This document shows, piece by piece, positions 30,339 through 38,666 of a DNA stretch of 64,000 bases (position 1 is its first letter; each line of letters opens with the position of its first letter). Origin of the DNA: Neoaquamicrobium sediminum (lineage in GTDB: Bacteria > Pseudomonadota > Alphaproteobacteria > Rhizobiales > Rhizobiaceae); NCBI RefSeq assembly GCF_013240295.1, contig NZ_JABETK010000002.1, positions 806,001-870,000 on the forward strand. Direction: 5' to 3'. The translations under genes and the position numbers were made by a program. The notes beneath the pieces were generated by a model, which searched no databases, was not told the DNA's origin, and saw nothing but the letters and a program-made list of their open reading frames with translations.

Positions 30339-30361
30339 AGGGCTTGGGTGCCCGGCGACAA

Positions 30362-31018
30362 TCAGAGGCCGAGCGCGTCTGCGATCCGTCCGCCGGCCTC
30401 CGGCCAGTCTTCCACGACAAGTATATTGTCGGTTACCGGCGGAAGCAGCGCACGCAGCGAGTTGTCGGCCATCAGATGGAACAGATGCGCATCGGGTACG
30501 AACTGCCGTGCCGAAACAAGGTTGTGCGGCATGTCGTCGACGAACGCCACCGGTCGCTCGCTCTCGCCACGCAGGCGCAGGATCGCCGGCCCCTTGGCCA
30601 TCTCCGTGGTCAGAAGCGGGTAGGGCAGGCCCAGTTCGTCGAGGTGTTTTCGCCGCACGTCGCGATGGCGGTGGGGCATGGCGGTCAGGAGCACGATCTC
30701 CGCGTCGCGGGAGATCGTATCGAGCGCATCGGCAGCACCCTCGGTCAACGTTTGCCACAACGCCTGGCTGTCGAAGAAATTGCCAAGCAATTCGCTTACC
30801 TGGCGCTGCTCGGCAGCCACACCGGTTTCCAGATGGAAGACATTGCCGGTCAGCCGGAAGCTACCCATGTCCAACCGGTAGCCTTGTTCGCTCAGGTAAC
30901 GCGGGAACGGTCTGATGAATTCGAGCAGCACATCATCGACATCCAGAACCAGAAGCGGTCGGTCGTCATGCGACAGTTCCTCGATCTGGCGCAGTGTTTC
31001 CGGATCGATACTGCTCAT
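30362..31018 (-). CDS. HAD-like hydrolase
   Basis: A 218-residue protein with HAD motif I variant LLVLDVDDVLLEF (D-x-D-D), motif II in IVLLTAMPHRH (Thr), a Lys in TEMAKGPAI and motif IV VAFVDDMPHN (D-D). Probably a small-molecule phosphatase, cytoplasmic. The gene begins inside the ATGA overlap with the DUF3572 gene, so the two are translationally coupled. The target is unknown. Confidence 0.72.
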   Translation of the reverse strand: MSSIDPETLRQIEELSHDDRPLLVLDVDDVLLEFIRPFPRYLSEQGYRLDMGSFRLTGNVFHLETGVAAEQRQVSELLGNFFDSQALWQTLTEGAADALDTISRDAEIVLLTAMPHRHRDVRRKHLDELGLPYPLLTTEMAKGPAILRLRGESERPVAFVDDMPHNLVSARQFVPDAHLFHLMADNSLRALLPPVTDNILVVEDWPEAGGRIADALGL

Positions 31019-31332
31019 GTCGAGGCCTCGAAGTGGTCGTCGCCGAAGGGAAGGGCACGCAGGGCCGCCGATACACGTGTGGGCTCGGTGGCAGTCGCTT
31101 CACAGAATGCGGTAAGCGTAGGCTCGTGGGCCAGTATGAATTGCAGGACGCCCGCCAGAAAGCCGGGTTCGCCCGCGGCCTGGCGTATCTGCGATGCCTC
31201 GATGCCGGAAAGCGCGAGGAACCGGGGCAGCAAGGCCGGGTCTGCGGCGACGAAGCCAAGAGCGGAAATAGCCAGCGCCTCGGCCTGGCTTGCATCCATT
31301 CGCTCAAAACGGGAGACTGGTGGTCTGGACAT
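31015..31332 (-). CDS. DUF3572 family protein
   Basis: A 105-residue small helical protein of the alphaproteobacterial DUF3572 family (AEALAISALGFVAADPALLPRFLALSG, then GFLAGVLQFILAHEP). Function unknown. It shares a 4-base ATGA overlap with the HAD gene and lies ~160 bp from divK on the other strand, the arrangement commonly seen upstream of divK-pleD in rhizobia. Confidence 0.78.
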   Translation of the reverse strand: MSRPPVSRFERMDASQAEALAISALGFVAADPALLPRFLALSGIEASQIRQAAGEPGFLAGVLQFILAHEPTLTAFCEATATEPTRVSAALRALPFGDDHFEAST

Positions 31333-31493
31333 GAAGCAGGCTGTAACGCAACCGGGCGGTTTGCTGCAAGCAGGCGCTGCAACTGGGTTTTCCTTTCGTC
31401 AATCAAATTGCGTTAGGCTATCCGTCAGAGTCGTTGTTTCATGCAGCGAACGAGGGCGGGCTGCGTTAATGAAGCCATGCGGGCAGGGCTGAT

Positions 31494-31865
31494 ATGTCGA
31501 AGAAGGTGATGATCGTCGAGGACAACGAGCTGAACATGAAGCTCTTCCGCGACCTCATCGAAGCAAGCGGATACGAGACGGTGCGCACCCGCAACGGGCT
31601 CGAGGCGCTGGATCTGGCGCGTGCGCACAAACCCGATCTCATCCTCATGGACATTCAGCTTCCCGAGGTTTCGGGACTGGAAGTGACCAAATGGCTGAAG
31701 GAAGATGACGAGTTGCATCGAATCCCGGTCATTGCCGTCACCGCTTTCGCGATGAAAGGCGATGAGGAGCGCATTCGCCAGGGCGGGTGCGAGGCTTACA
31801 TTTCCAAGCCCATCAGCGTTGGCAAGTTCATCGAAACCATCAAATCCTATCTGGGCGACGCCTGA
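31494..31865 (+). CDS. divK: Single-domain response regulator DivK
   Basis: A 123-residue stand-alone receiver that controls the DivJ/PleC kinases and, through DivL, Cck[21 protein letters not shown] starts the domain; the phospho-acceptor is Asp53 in [17 protein letters not shown]; Thr in [12 protein letters not shown] and Lys in AYISKPISV complete the site. The sequence is close to textbook DivK. Its TGA overlaps the ATG of pleD by one base. Confidence 0.97.
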   Translation: MSKKVMIVEDNELNMKLFRDLIEASGYETVRTRNGLEALDLARAHKPDLILMDIQLPEVSGLEVTKWLKEDDELHRIPVIAVTAFAMKGDEERIRQGGCEAYISKPISVGKFIETIKSYLGDA

Positions 31866-33241
31866 TGACCGCGAGAATCCTTGTCGTCGATGACGTCCCG
31901 GCCAACGTGAAGCTCCTGGAAGCGCGTCTGCTGGCCGAGTACTTCGAGGTATTGGTCGCACACAATGGCGCCGAGGCGCTTGAAATCTGCGAAAACAGCA
32001 AGGTCGACGTCGTTCTTCTCGACGTGATGATGCCGGACATGGATGGCTTCGAGGTCTGTCGCAGGCTCAAGGCCGACCCGGCAACGCATCACGTTCCGGT
32101 TGTCATGGTGACCGCTCTGGATCAGGTGTCGGACCGTGTGCGCGGCCTGGAGGCCGGCGCCGACGATTTCCTGACGAAGCCGGTGAACGATCTGCAACTG
32201 ATGACGCGGGTAAAGAGCCTCGTGAGGTTGAAGACCCTCACAGACGAATTGCGCCTACGCGCCGCGACGACCCGAAACATCGGCATCGAGGAGCTGCTGA
32301 GCCGCCGTGACATAGCCGCCGATGGCGAGGCGAACGTGCTGCTGGTGGAAACGCGTAAGACGGCTGGCGAGCGCATTGCCAGGATGCTGCGCGGCCGATG
32401 CACGCTGGCCATTGCAGACGATCCGCAGGCTGCCTTTTTCCAGGCCGCCGAGGGCGGCTTCGACTGCGTGATCATTTCGACGGACCTGGCGGGCTACGAT
32501 CCGCTTCGGCTCTGCTCGCAGCTCCGTACGCTGGATCGCACGCGCTTCGTCCCGATCATGCTCCTCGCTGATGGAGGCGAGGAGGAGCGGCTGGTGCGCG
32601 CGCTCGAACTTGGCGTCAACGATTACCTTGTTCGCCCCATCGACCAGCACGAGCTGATCGCCAGGCTGGCAACGCAGGTCAAGCGCAGGCGCTACAACGA
32701 TCACCTGCGGGCGAGCGTGGCCGAGACGATCGAGATGGCGGTGACGGATGGCCTGACCGGCCTGCACAACCGGCGCTATCTGGACAGCCACCTTGCGACG
32801 CTGTTCGACCGTGCGCGCAGCCGCCGCCGGCCGCTGTCGATGATGATCGCCGACATCGACCGCTTTAAGTCGATCAACGACACCTGGGGCCACGACGTCG
32901 GTGACGAGGTCTTGCGCGAATTCGCGAGCCGGCTTCGAAAGAACGTACGCGGCATCGATCTGGCCTGCCGAATGGGCGGTGAGGAATTCGTCATCGTCAT
33001 GCCGGATACGGATGGCGTGGTCGCGGAGAAGGTGGCCGAACGGATACGAGCCCAGATAGAGCAGACCGCGTTCTCGATCGGTGCCGACGGAAAGACGATC
33101 CCCGTCACTGTCAGCGTCGGCGTCTCCGCAATGGCAACGACCGCTCCCGATACTGTCGAGGCGATGATGAAGCGTGCGGATGTGGCGCTCTACGAAGCCA
33201 AGAACGGCGGGCGCAATCGCGTGGTGGCTGCCGCGGCATAA
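31865..33241 (+). CDS. pleD: Diguanylate cyclase response regulator PleD
   Basis: 458 residues, two receivers and a GGDEF domain. Receiver 1 (1-120) has the phospho-Asp in VDVVLLDVMMPDMDG; receiver 2 (~155-280) is the degenerate adaptor (GFDCVIISTDLAGYD). GGDEF domain: active-site GGEEF at 371-375, with the allosteric RxxD I-site RGID just upstream, so the enzyme should make c-di-GMP and be feedback-inhibited. It drives polar development. Translationally coupled to divK. Confidence 0.96.
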   Translation: MTARILVVDDVPANVKLLEARLLAEYFEVLVAHNGAEALEICENSKVDVVLLDVMMPDMDGFEVCRRLKADPATHHVPVVMVTALDQVSDRVRGLEAGADDFLTKPVNDLQLMTRVKSLVRLKTLTDELRLRAATTRNIGIEELLSRRDIAADGEANVLLVETRKTAGERIARMLRGRCTLAIADDPQAAFFQAAEGGFDCVIISTDLAGYDPLRLCSQLRTLDRTRFVPIMLLADGGEEERLVRALELGVNDYLVRPIDQHELIARLATQVKRRRYNDHLRASVAETIEMAVTDGLTGLHNRRYLDSHLATLFDRARSRRRPLSMMIADIDRFKSINDTWGHDVGDEVLREFASRLRKNVRGIDLACRMGGEEFVIVMPDTDGVVAEKVAERIRAQIEQTAFSIGADGKTIPVTVSVGVSAMATTAPDTVEAMMKRADVALYEAKNGGRNRVVAAAA

Positions 33242-33635
33242 CTTGCCGGATAAAGAAGCCGGGAACGAATCGCTCGGTGATGGCTCCCAAAAATTTACCG
33301 TAATCAATAACAGTCTGCGGCGATAGTTAAGAAACTATTGCTTTCTTTGGCCTGTTGAGCGAGTGTCACCTTGGGTAAGGCGGACGGGCAGAGGGCTGTC
33401 CGCTTACGCCCAGCAAACACCCCATGATGCTCAGGTCCGCCGCATCTCCTGGGTCCGTGGGGTCGGCCGGCCGGCGCTGGCGACAAGTGGCCTCCTCGTA
33501 CCGCTGCCAGCTGCCGACCGGCCCCCTTTTCTCAACAAAACTGCCTCGAGAAATACGACCGGCTCTCCAACGCTTCAGAGCCGTTGGATGCCCACACGTG
33601 CGCATACTTGTCTGTCGGATGACGGAAGTCGCAAA
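33242..33635. other. Intergenic region between pleD and rpmG
   Basis: No convincing protein gene. It includes an A/T-rich segment near 33290-33345 and a stem GCGGAC/GTCCGC near 33382-33406. An unannotated small RNA is possible but nothing diagnostic is seen. Confidence 0.4.
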
Positions 33636-33660
33636 CAAAAAAGCCGCCCGGAGGGCGGCC
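33636..33660 (-). terminator. Rho-independent terminator of rpmG
   Basis: Stem GCCGCCC/GGGCGGC with a 3-base loop. On the minus strand it is followed by six T residues. It lies 27 bases beyond the rpmG stop. Confidence 0.92.
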
Positions 33661-33686
33661 CTTTTCTGTCGTACGAAAGCGCGAGA

Positions 33687-33854
33687 TTACTTGATCTTCG
33701 CTTCCTTGAAATCGACGTGCTTCTTGGCGATCGGGTCGTACTTACGCTTGGTCATCTTCTCCGTCATCGTCCGGCTGTTCTTGCTGGTGACGTAGAAGAA
33801 GCCGGTGTCGGCGGTCGACAGAAGCTTGATCTTGATGGTCGTAGCCTTGGCCAT
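33687..33854 (-). CDS. rpmG: 50S ribosomal protein L33
   Basis: A 55-residue ribosomal protein: [20 protein letters not shown] at the start, then [13 protein letters not shown] and [20 protein letters not shown]. This is the cysteine-free L33 form. The product is a structural protein of the large subunit near the E site. It is a monocistronic gene with a strong terminator, directly upstream (in transcription order after) of an MFS gene on the same strand. Confidence 0.97.
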   Translation of the reverse strand: MAKATTIKIKLLSTADTGFFYVTSKNSRTMTEKMTKRKYDPIAKKHVDFKEAKIK

Positions 33855-33956
33855 GTTACCTGTCCGCTATCCTAAGGGTGGGGTCGCCGCATCGATACGG
33901 GCGGCAGCCCGGTTGCGGAAAACTCGCGCGGACACATAAAGAACACTGGCGGAAAG

Positions 33957-35171
33957 TCAAGCCCGATCAGCCGAGGGCGCGCGAACCGCGAGCCTGAAAG
34001 CGGCAAGCGCGAGATAAAGCGAGAAGAACAGTGCGATCGACCACGCAAATCCGTCTGGCCCGGCGATGTCCATCCCGATGCCGATCGCCTGCGGGCCGAT
34101 AAGCATACCGATGCCATAGCAGAGCACGAACGCCGCGTTGGCTGACGCAAGGTCGCGGCCTGAGAGACGCGCGCCCAGATGCGCAAGCCCGATCGTGTAG
34201 AGGCCGGCCACGACGCCGCCCCACAGAAACAGGATTGCGGCGCTGGCATGCCAGTTACCGGACACCGAGGGCAGGGCCAGCACGCCCACCAGACCCACCA
34301 GAGCGCAGATCACCAGCAGATGCCTGCGGTCGCGCATGCGGTCGCTGAGAAGCCCCAGCGGTATTTGCAGCACGACGTTGCCGAGACCCACCGCAGTCAG
34401 GAGCAGCGCGGCATCCGCCTCGGAATAGCCGATGCGCGACCCATAGACGGGAAACAGCGCAAAACCGCCGGTTTCAACCGCCCCGAAGACCAGCACGGCA
34501 GCTGTCGCCATCGGCACCATCCAGATATAGCGGGCAAAGCCACTGGCGACCTGGGTTGCCGGACCGGACAGTCGCGGGCTTTCCCGCCAGGCGCTTGCGA
34601 CAGGCAGCGCTGCCAGCATCACCAGCGCGAAGGTTATGCCGAACGGCGCAAATCCGCTCGATCCGACGAGCGAGAAGAGGAATGGTCCGAATGCAAAACC
34701 GAGCGACAGCACCGTTGCATACAGTCCAAGCACGAGCCCGCGGCGGTGAGGCGGTGCCGATGTGGAAATCCAGAACTCCGACAGGATGAAAAGAACCGTC
34801 AGCGCGAAGTGCAGGACGGCCCGCAGCGGGAACCACATCCAGAAGGCCGGCGCAAAATAGAAGCCCACGAAAGCCAGCCCTCCGGCCACGATCATGCCCA
34901 GCATCGTCGGCACCACGCCGAAGCGGATAGCGAGCGGCGTCGCGAAGGGAGCTGCGAGAATCGAGGCGATACCGGCTACAGCCGTGTTTGCGCCGATCAT
35001 CGTCGCCGAATAGCCGCGTGATTCGAGGATGACAGACAGCAGCGGCACACCGAGGCCGATGGCGATGCCGACGACGCTGATCGACGCGATCGCCGCGCCT
35101 ATCGAGAGCCATCGCATAGCGACTTCGGGCTCATGCTGCGGAGCGGCCGGCGCAGTCGCCATCGGGGTCAC
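33957..35171 (-). CDS. MFS transporter
   Basis: A 404-residue, 12-helix major facilitator. Two six-helix halves are visible, with the loop LSDRMRDRRHLL between helices 8 and 9 and HRRGLVLGLYATVLSLGFAFGP in helices 4-5, resembling YcaD/UMF1-type sugar or drug efflux permeases. Substrate not deducible. The stop of the NUDIX gene (35191) lies 20 bases from its start, so it may belong to the topA-rnr transcript. Confidence 0.85.
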   Translation of the reverse strand: MTPMATAPAAPQHEPEVAMRWLSIGAAIASISVVGIAIGLGVPLLSVILESRGYSATMIGANTAVAGIASILAAPFATPLAIRFGVVPTMLGMIVAGGLAFVGFYFAPAFWMWFPLRAVLHFALTVLFILSEFWISTSAPPHRRGLVLGLYATVLSLGFAFGPFLFSLVGSSGFAPFGITFALVMLAALPVASAWRESPRLSGPATQVASGFARYIWMVPMATAAVLVFGAVETGGFALFPVYGSRIGYSEADAALLLTAVGLGNVVLQIPLGLLSDRMRDRRHLLVICALVGLVGVLALPSVSGNWHASAAILFLWGGVVAGLYTIGLAHLGARLSGRDLASANAAFVLCYGIGMLIGPQAIGIGMDIAGPDGFAWSIALFFSLYLALAAFRLAVRAPSADRA

Positions 35172-35190
35172 CTGCGATTGTTAGGAGGGG

Positions 35191-35924
35191 TCAGAGGACG
35201 TCGCGGCAGAAGCGGTTGTGACGCATGTAGTAGAACGGCGCCGGGCAGCCGGGCGAAAGCTCGGGATCTTCCTTCAACTGCGTTTCGAGATCGCCCAGCA
35301 CGGTGCGGGTGATCGCGGGAATGTCGGCTTCCTTGGCCTGGCTGATAGGCAGCCAGACGATTTCTTCCAGTTCGTTTGTCGGGCCGCCATCCGGCAGCTC
35401 GACCGCCACATCGTCCTTGAAGGCGGCCAGAAAACGCGTGTCGAAGCGACGGACGCGGCCGGGGGCGTGATGGCGCGTGCGATGAAACGAAGCCTGTCGA
35501 GCGACGGGCAGACACTGTTTTCCGCAAAACCCGCCCAGTCGGCCTTGCCCGTCTCGAATGCGCCTTTGCGGCCAATCAGAAGGCCGGCTTCCTCGTATGT
35601 CTCGCGCAGCGCCGACATGGCAATCGCGCGCGCCCGCGCAACTGTGGTACGGGCGTTGACAAGTTTGCTCTCGACATCGGGGTGAAGGCCGGCAGCCACG
35701 GGAATGCGGCTGTCGGCGGGATCGGTCCGGCCGCCAGGAAACACAAATTTGCCGGGCATGAAGGCGTGGCGCATATGGCGCCGGCCCATGAGCACGCGCA
35801 CGTCACGCCCGTCCCGGTCGAGCAGGATCAGCGTCGCAGCATCACGCGGCCGCTTGGGGCCCGCGCCGAGCGCAAAATCCTTGTTCTCGACCTTGTCGAC
35901 TTCAGCGCGCGTCATGCCTTCCAT
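35191..35924 (-). CDS. NUDIX hydrolase (apparent frameshift)
   Basis: ~244 residues after correction. NUDIX box is ARAIAMSALRETYEEAGLL (R-E-x-x-E-E-x-G), with VFPGGRTDPADSR before it; the substrate is probably a nucleotide or CoA-type diphosphate. At the CCCCC run (plus-strand G run 35461-35465) the frame is lost after ITPP. One added C continues it as GRVRRFDTRFLAAFKDDVAV, then ELPDGGPTNELEEIVWLP, to a stop at 35191. The corrected C-terminus (YYMRHNRFCRDVL) is well formed. ATG 35924 is chosen. Confidence 0.83.
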
Positions 35925-35949
35925 GGCCCGACCCTCTCTCACCACGTCT

Positions 35950-36378
35950 TCAGAGTTCCGGATGCGTTTCCAGCGCGTCTGGGCGGCCGGAGAAGCCGTG
36001 CATGCGCAGGGCCCATTGTAGCCCGACAACCGCGCCCTTGACGGGCTGAAGCAGCGCAATGGTGGAAATGAGCGTCAGCGGCGTCCAGATCGCCAGGTGC
36101 TGCCAGGTCGAAAGCTCGACCATGCGCTCGACGCCCATGAATGCACCAACGACGATATGGCCGACGATGAAGATCACCAGGTAGGCCGGCAGGTCGTCGG
36201 CGCGGTGATGATGATACTCTTCGCCACAGGCATCGCAGCGATCTGCAACTTTCAGGAAGCGACCGAAGAGACGGCCTTCACCGCAATGCGGGCAGCGGCC
36301 CATGAAACCGCGCGCCATAGCGCGCATGAGCTGGCGGTCGTTCGTCGCGGCGCGGCCAAAAACCTGCTGTTCCATCAT
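35950..36378 (-). CDS. DUF983 membrane protein
   Basis: A 142-residue protein with two cysteine pairs (RCPHCGEG and RCDACGEEY) forming a zinc-ribbon, then HHHRADDLPAYLVIFIVGHIVV and a second helix (LAIWTPLTLISTIALL). DUF983 proteins are small inner-membrane proteins of unknown function widespread in alphaproteobacteria. Its start overlaps the rnr stop by ATGA. Confidence 0.87.
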   Translation of the reverse strand: MMEQQVFGRAATNDRQLMRAMARGFMGRCPHCGEGRLFGRFLKVADRCDACGEEYHHHRADDLPAYLVIFIVGHIVVGAFMGVERMVELSTWQHLAIWTPLTLISTIALLQPVKGAVVGLQWALRMHGFSGRPDALETHPEL

Positions 36379-38660
36379 CGTCTCCTTGCGCGGCCACGGC
36401 TCTGCGTGCGGCGCGATTGCGACTTGCCACGGCGCGCCTTGTGGAAGGACTGCTTCGAACCGGGCAGGGGCTTCGGCTCGCTCAGCATCTCGAAGCGCAT
36501 CGAGCCTGCCAGCGGCGTCACTTCCACCAGTTTCACCTCCACCGAGTCGGCGAGCTGGTAGCCCTTGCCCGAGCGTTCACCGAAAAGCGCGCGCGCGGCC
36601 TCGTCAAACATATAGTAGTCGTCACCCAGTGACGACACCGGGATAAAGCCGTCGGCACCGTATTGCGGCAACTGGACAAATAGTCCCGCCTTTGTGACGC
36701 CGGAGATGCGACCGTGAAACGCCTCCTCGACGCGTGTGGCGAGATGGGCCGCAATCAGCCGGTCCACCGTTTCGCGTTCTGCCGCCATGGCGCGGCGTTC
36801 GGTTGCCGAAATCAGCGCTGAAATCTCCTCCAGACGCTCTTCCTCGCCCTTGGAAATGCCTTCCTTGCCAAGGCCCAGCGCACCGATCAGGGCGCGATGC
36901 ACGATCAGGTCGGCATAGCGGCGGATCGGCGAAGTGAAGTGGGCATAACGGCGCAGATTGAGGCCGAAATGACCGATATTCTCCGGCGCGTAGACGGCCT
37001 GGCTCTGTGTGCGCAGCACCACTTCGTTGACCAAAGCTTCCTGATCGGAGCCCGACACCCGCGACAATATGCCGTTGAAGGAAGACGGCTTCATCTGCGC
37101 GCCGCGTGCCAGCGAGAGCCCGATCGTCTGCAGGAACTCGCGCAGCGATTCCTGCTTGGCGAGCGACGGCGCGTCGTGGATGCGATAGATGAGCGGCTGG
37201 CGCTTCGCTTCCAGCGTTTCCGCGGCCGCCACGTTCGCCTGGATCATGAATTCTTCGATCAGCTTGTGGGCATCCAGCCGGTCCGGCACGATCACGCGAT
37301 CAACGGTTCCGTCTTCCTTGAGCAGGATCTTGCGCTCCGGCAGGTCGAGCTCCAGCGGCGCGCGCTCCTTGCGGCCACGCCGCAGGGCAGCATAGGCGTC
37401 CCAAAGCGGACGCAGCACCGTTTCCAGAAAAGGCGCCGTCTTGTCATCGGTTGTGCCGTCGATGGCGGCCTGCGCCTGCGTATAGGCGAGCTTCGCGACC
37501 GAGCGCATCATGATGCGGTGAAAACTGTGCCGGATCTTGCGCCCTTCGGCCGAAAACGTCATCCGCACGGCAAGGGCAGGGCGATCTTCGCCTTCCCGCA
37601 GGGAGCAGAGATCGTTTGAGATACGCTCGGGCAGCATCGGCACGACCCGGTCCGGAAAATAGACGGAGTTGCCACGCTTCAGCGCCTCGCGGTCGAGCGC
37701 CGAGCCAACCGTGATGTAGGCCGCGACATCGGCGATCGCGACGGTGACGATATACCCGCCCGGGTTCTTCTCGTCCGTGTCGGGCTCGGCGTGAACCGCG
37801 TCGTCGTGATCCTTGGCATCGGCGGGGTCGATGGTGAGAAGTGGCAGGGATCGGAAATCCTCGCGGCCCTGGAGCGTGGCCGGTCTGGCGGCTTCCGCCT
37901 CCTCCAGCACCTCGGGCGGGAAGATGTGCGGAATGTCGTGCGCGTGGATGGCGATCATGGAGACCGCCTTCTCGCTTTCCAGAGAGCCGAGCACGGTCAG
38001 TACCTTGGCCTTCGGCAGTCCGTAACGGCCGCTCGAAACCTGCTCTACCTCCACGAGGTCGCCGTTCTTTGCGTTGGCGGCATAATCGGGATCGACGATG
38101 AGCTCAGCCTGGCGCCGTTCGACCGGCTCGATACGGAACGTGCCGTCGCGCGCCGTACGGAAGACACCGAGAACGGCTTCGCGCCGCTTCTCGAACACCT
38201 TCATCACCCGGCCGGTGTAGGCCGGGCCGCTCGTTTCGTCGGACGGAAAAACCTTTGCTAGGACACGTTCGCCAACGCCCGGCACGCGCGCCTTGTCGGC
38301 GCGGCGTGGGCGGATCGAAACGGTCGGGGCCGCGCCGTTTTCCTCCGGCCACTCGGTCGGGCGTGCCAGAAGCAGGCCGTCGGCATCGCGCGAGAAGATG
38401 TCGAGCACAACCACATGCGGAAGCGCGCCGGGGCGGGTAAAGCGCTTGGCCCGCTTTTCCAGGAGACCCTCGTCCTGCAATTCGCCCAGCAGGTCCTTCA
38501 GCCAGACGCGATCCGGCCCCTTGAGACCAAAGGCGCGCGCAAGCTCACGCTTGCCGGCCTGATCGGGGTTTTCCTTGATGAAACGGAGGATGTCCTCACG
38601 CGAGGGGCGAAAGCTGCGCGAAGCGTCACCGCCCTTGCTGCCGGGAATGCGCTTCGCCAA
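36375..38660 (-). CDS. rnr: Ribonuclease R
   Basis: A 761-residue 3'-5' exoribonuclease. Order: N-terminal winged helix (~15-80), two cold-shock domains, RNB catalytic domain (LTIDPADAKDHDDAVHAEPD carries the metal-binding Asp cluster; FHRIMMRSVAKLAYTQAQAAID; HFTSPIRRYADLIVHRAL), S1 domain (FHGRISGVTKAGLFVQLPQYG) and a basic tail. Degrades structured RNA in the cytoplasm. 6 bases after topA. Confidence 0.95.
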   Translation of the reverse strand: MAKRIPGSKGGDASRSFRPSREDILRFIKENPDQAGKRELARAFGLKGPDRVWLKDLLGELQDEGLLEKRAKRFTRPGALPHVVVLDIFSRDADGLLLARPTEWPEENGAAPTVSIRPRRADKARVPGVGERVLAKVFPSDETSGPAYTGRVMKVFEKRREAVLGVFRTARDGTFRIEPVERRQAELIVDPDYAANAKNGDLVEVEQVSSGRYGLPKAKVLTVLGSLESEKAVSMIAIHAHDIPHIFPPEVLEEAEAARPATLQGREDFRSLPLLTIDPADAKDHDDAVHAEPDTDEKNPGGYIVTVAIADVAAYITVGSALDREALKRGNSVYFPDRVVPMLPERISNDLCSLREGEDRPALAVRMTFSAEGRKIRHSFHRIMMRSVAKLAYTQAQAAIDGTTDDKTAPFLETVLRPLWDAYAALRRGRKERAPLELDLPERKILLKEDGTVDRVIVPDRLDAHKLIEEFMIQANVAAAETLEAKRQPLIYRIHDAPSLAKQESLREFLQTIGLSLARGAQMKPSSFNGILSRVSGSDQEALVNEVVLRTQSQAVYAPENIGHFGLNLRRYAHFTSPIRRYADLIVHRALIGALGLGKEGISKGEEERLEEISALISATERRAMAAERETVDRLIAAHLATRVEEAFHGRISGVTKAGLFVQLPQYGADGFIPVSSLGDDYYMFDEAARALFGERSGKGYQLADSVEVKLVEVTPLAGSMRFEMLSEPKPLPGSKQSFHKARRGKSQSRRTQSRGRARRR

Positions 38661-38666
38661 GTCGCC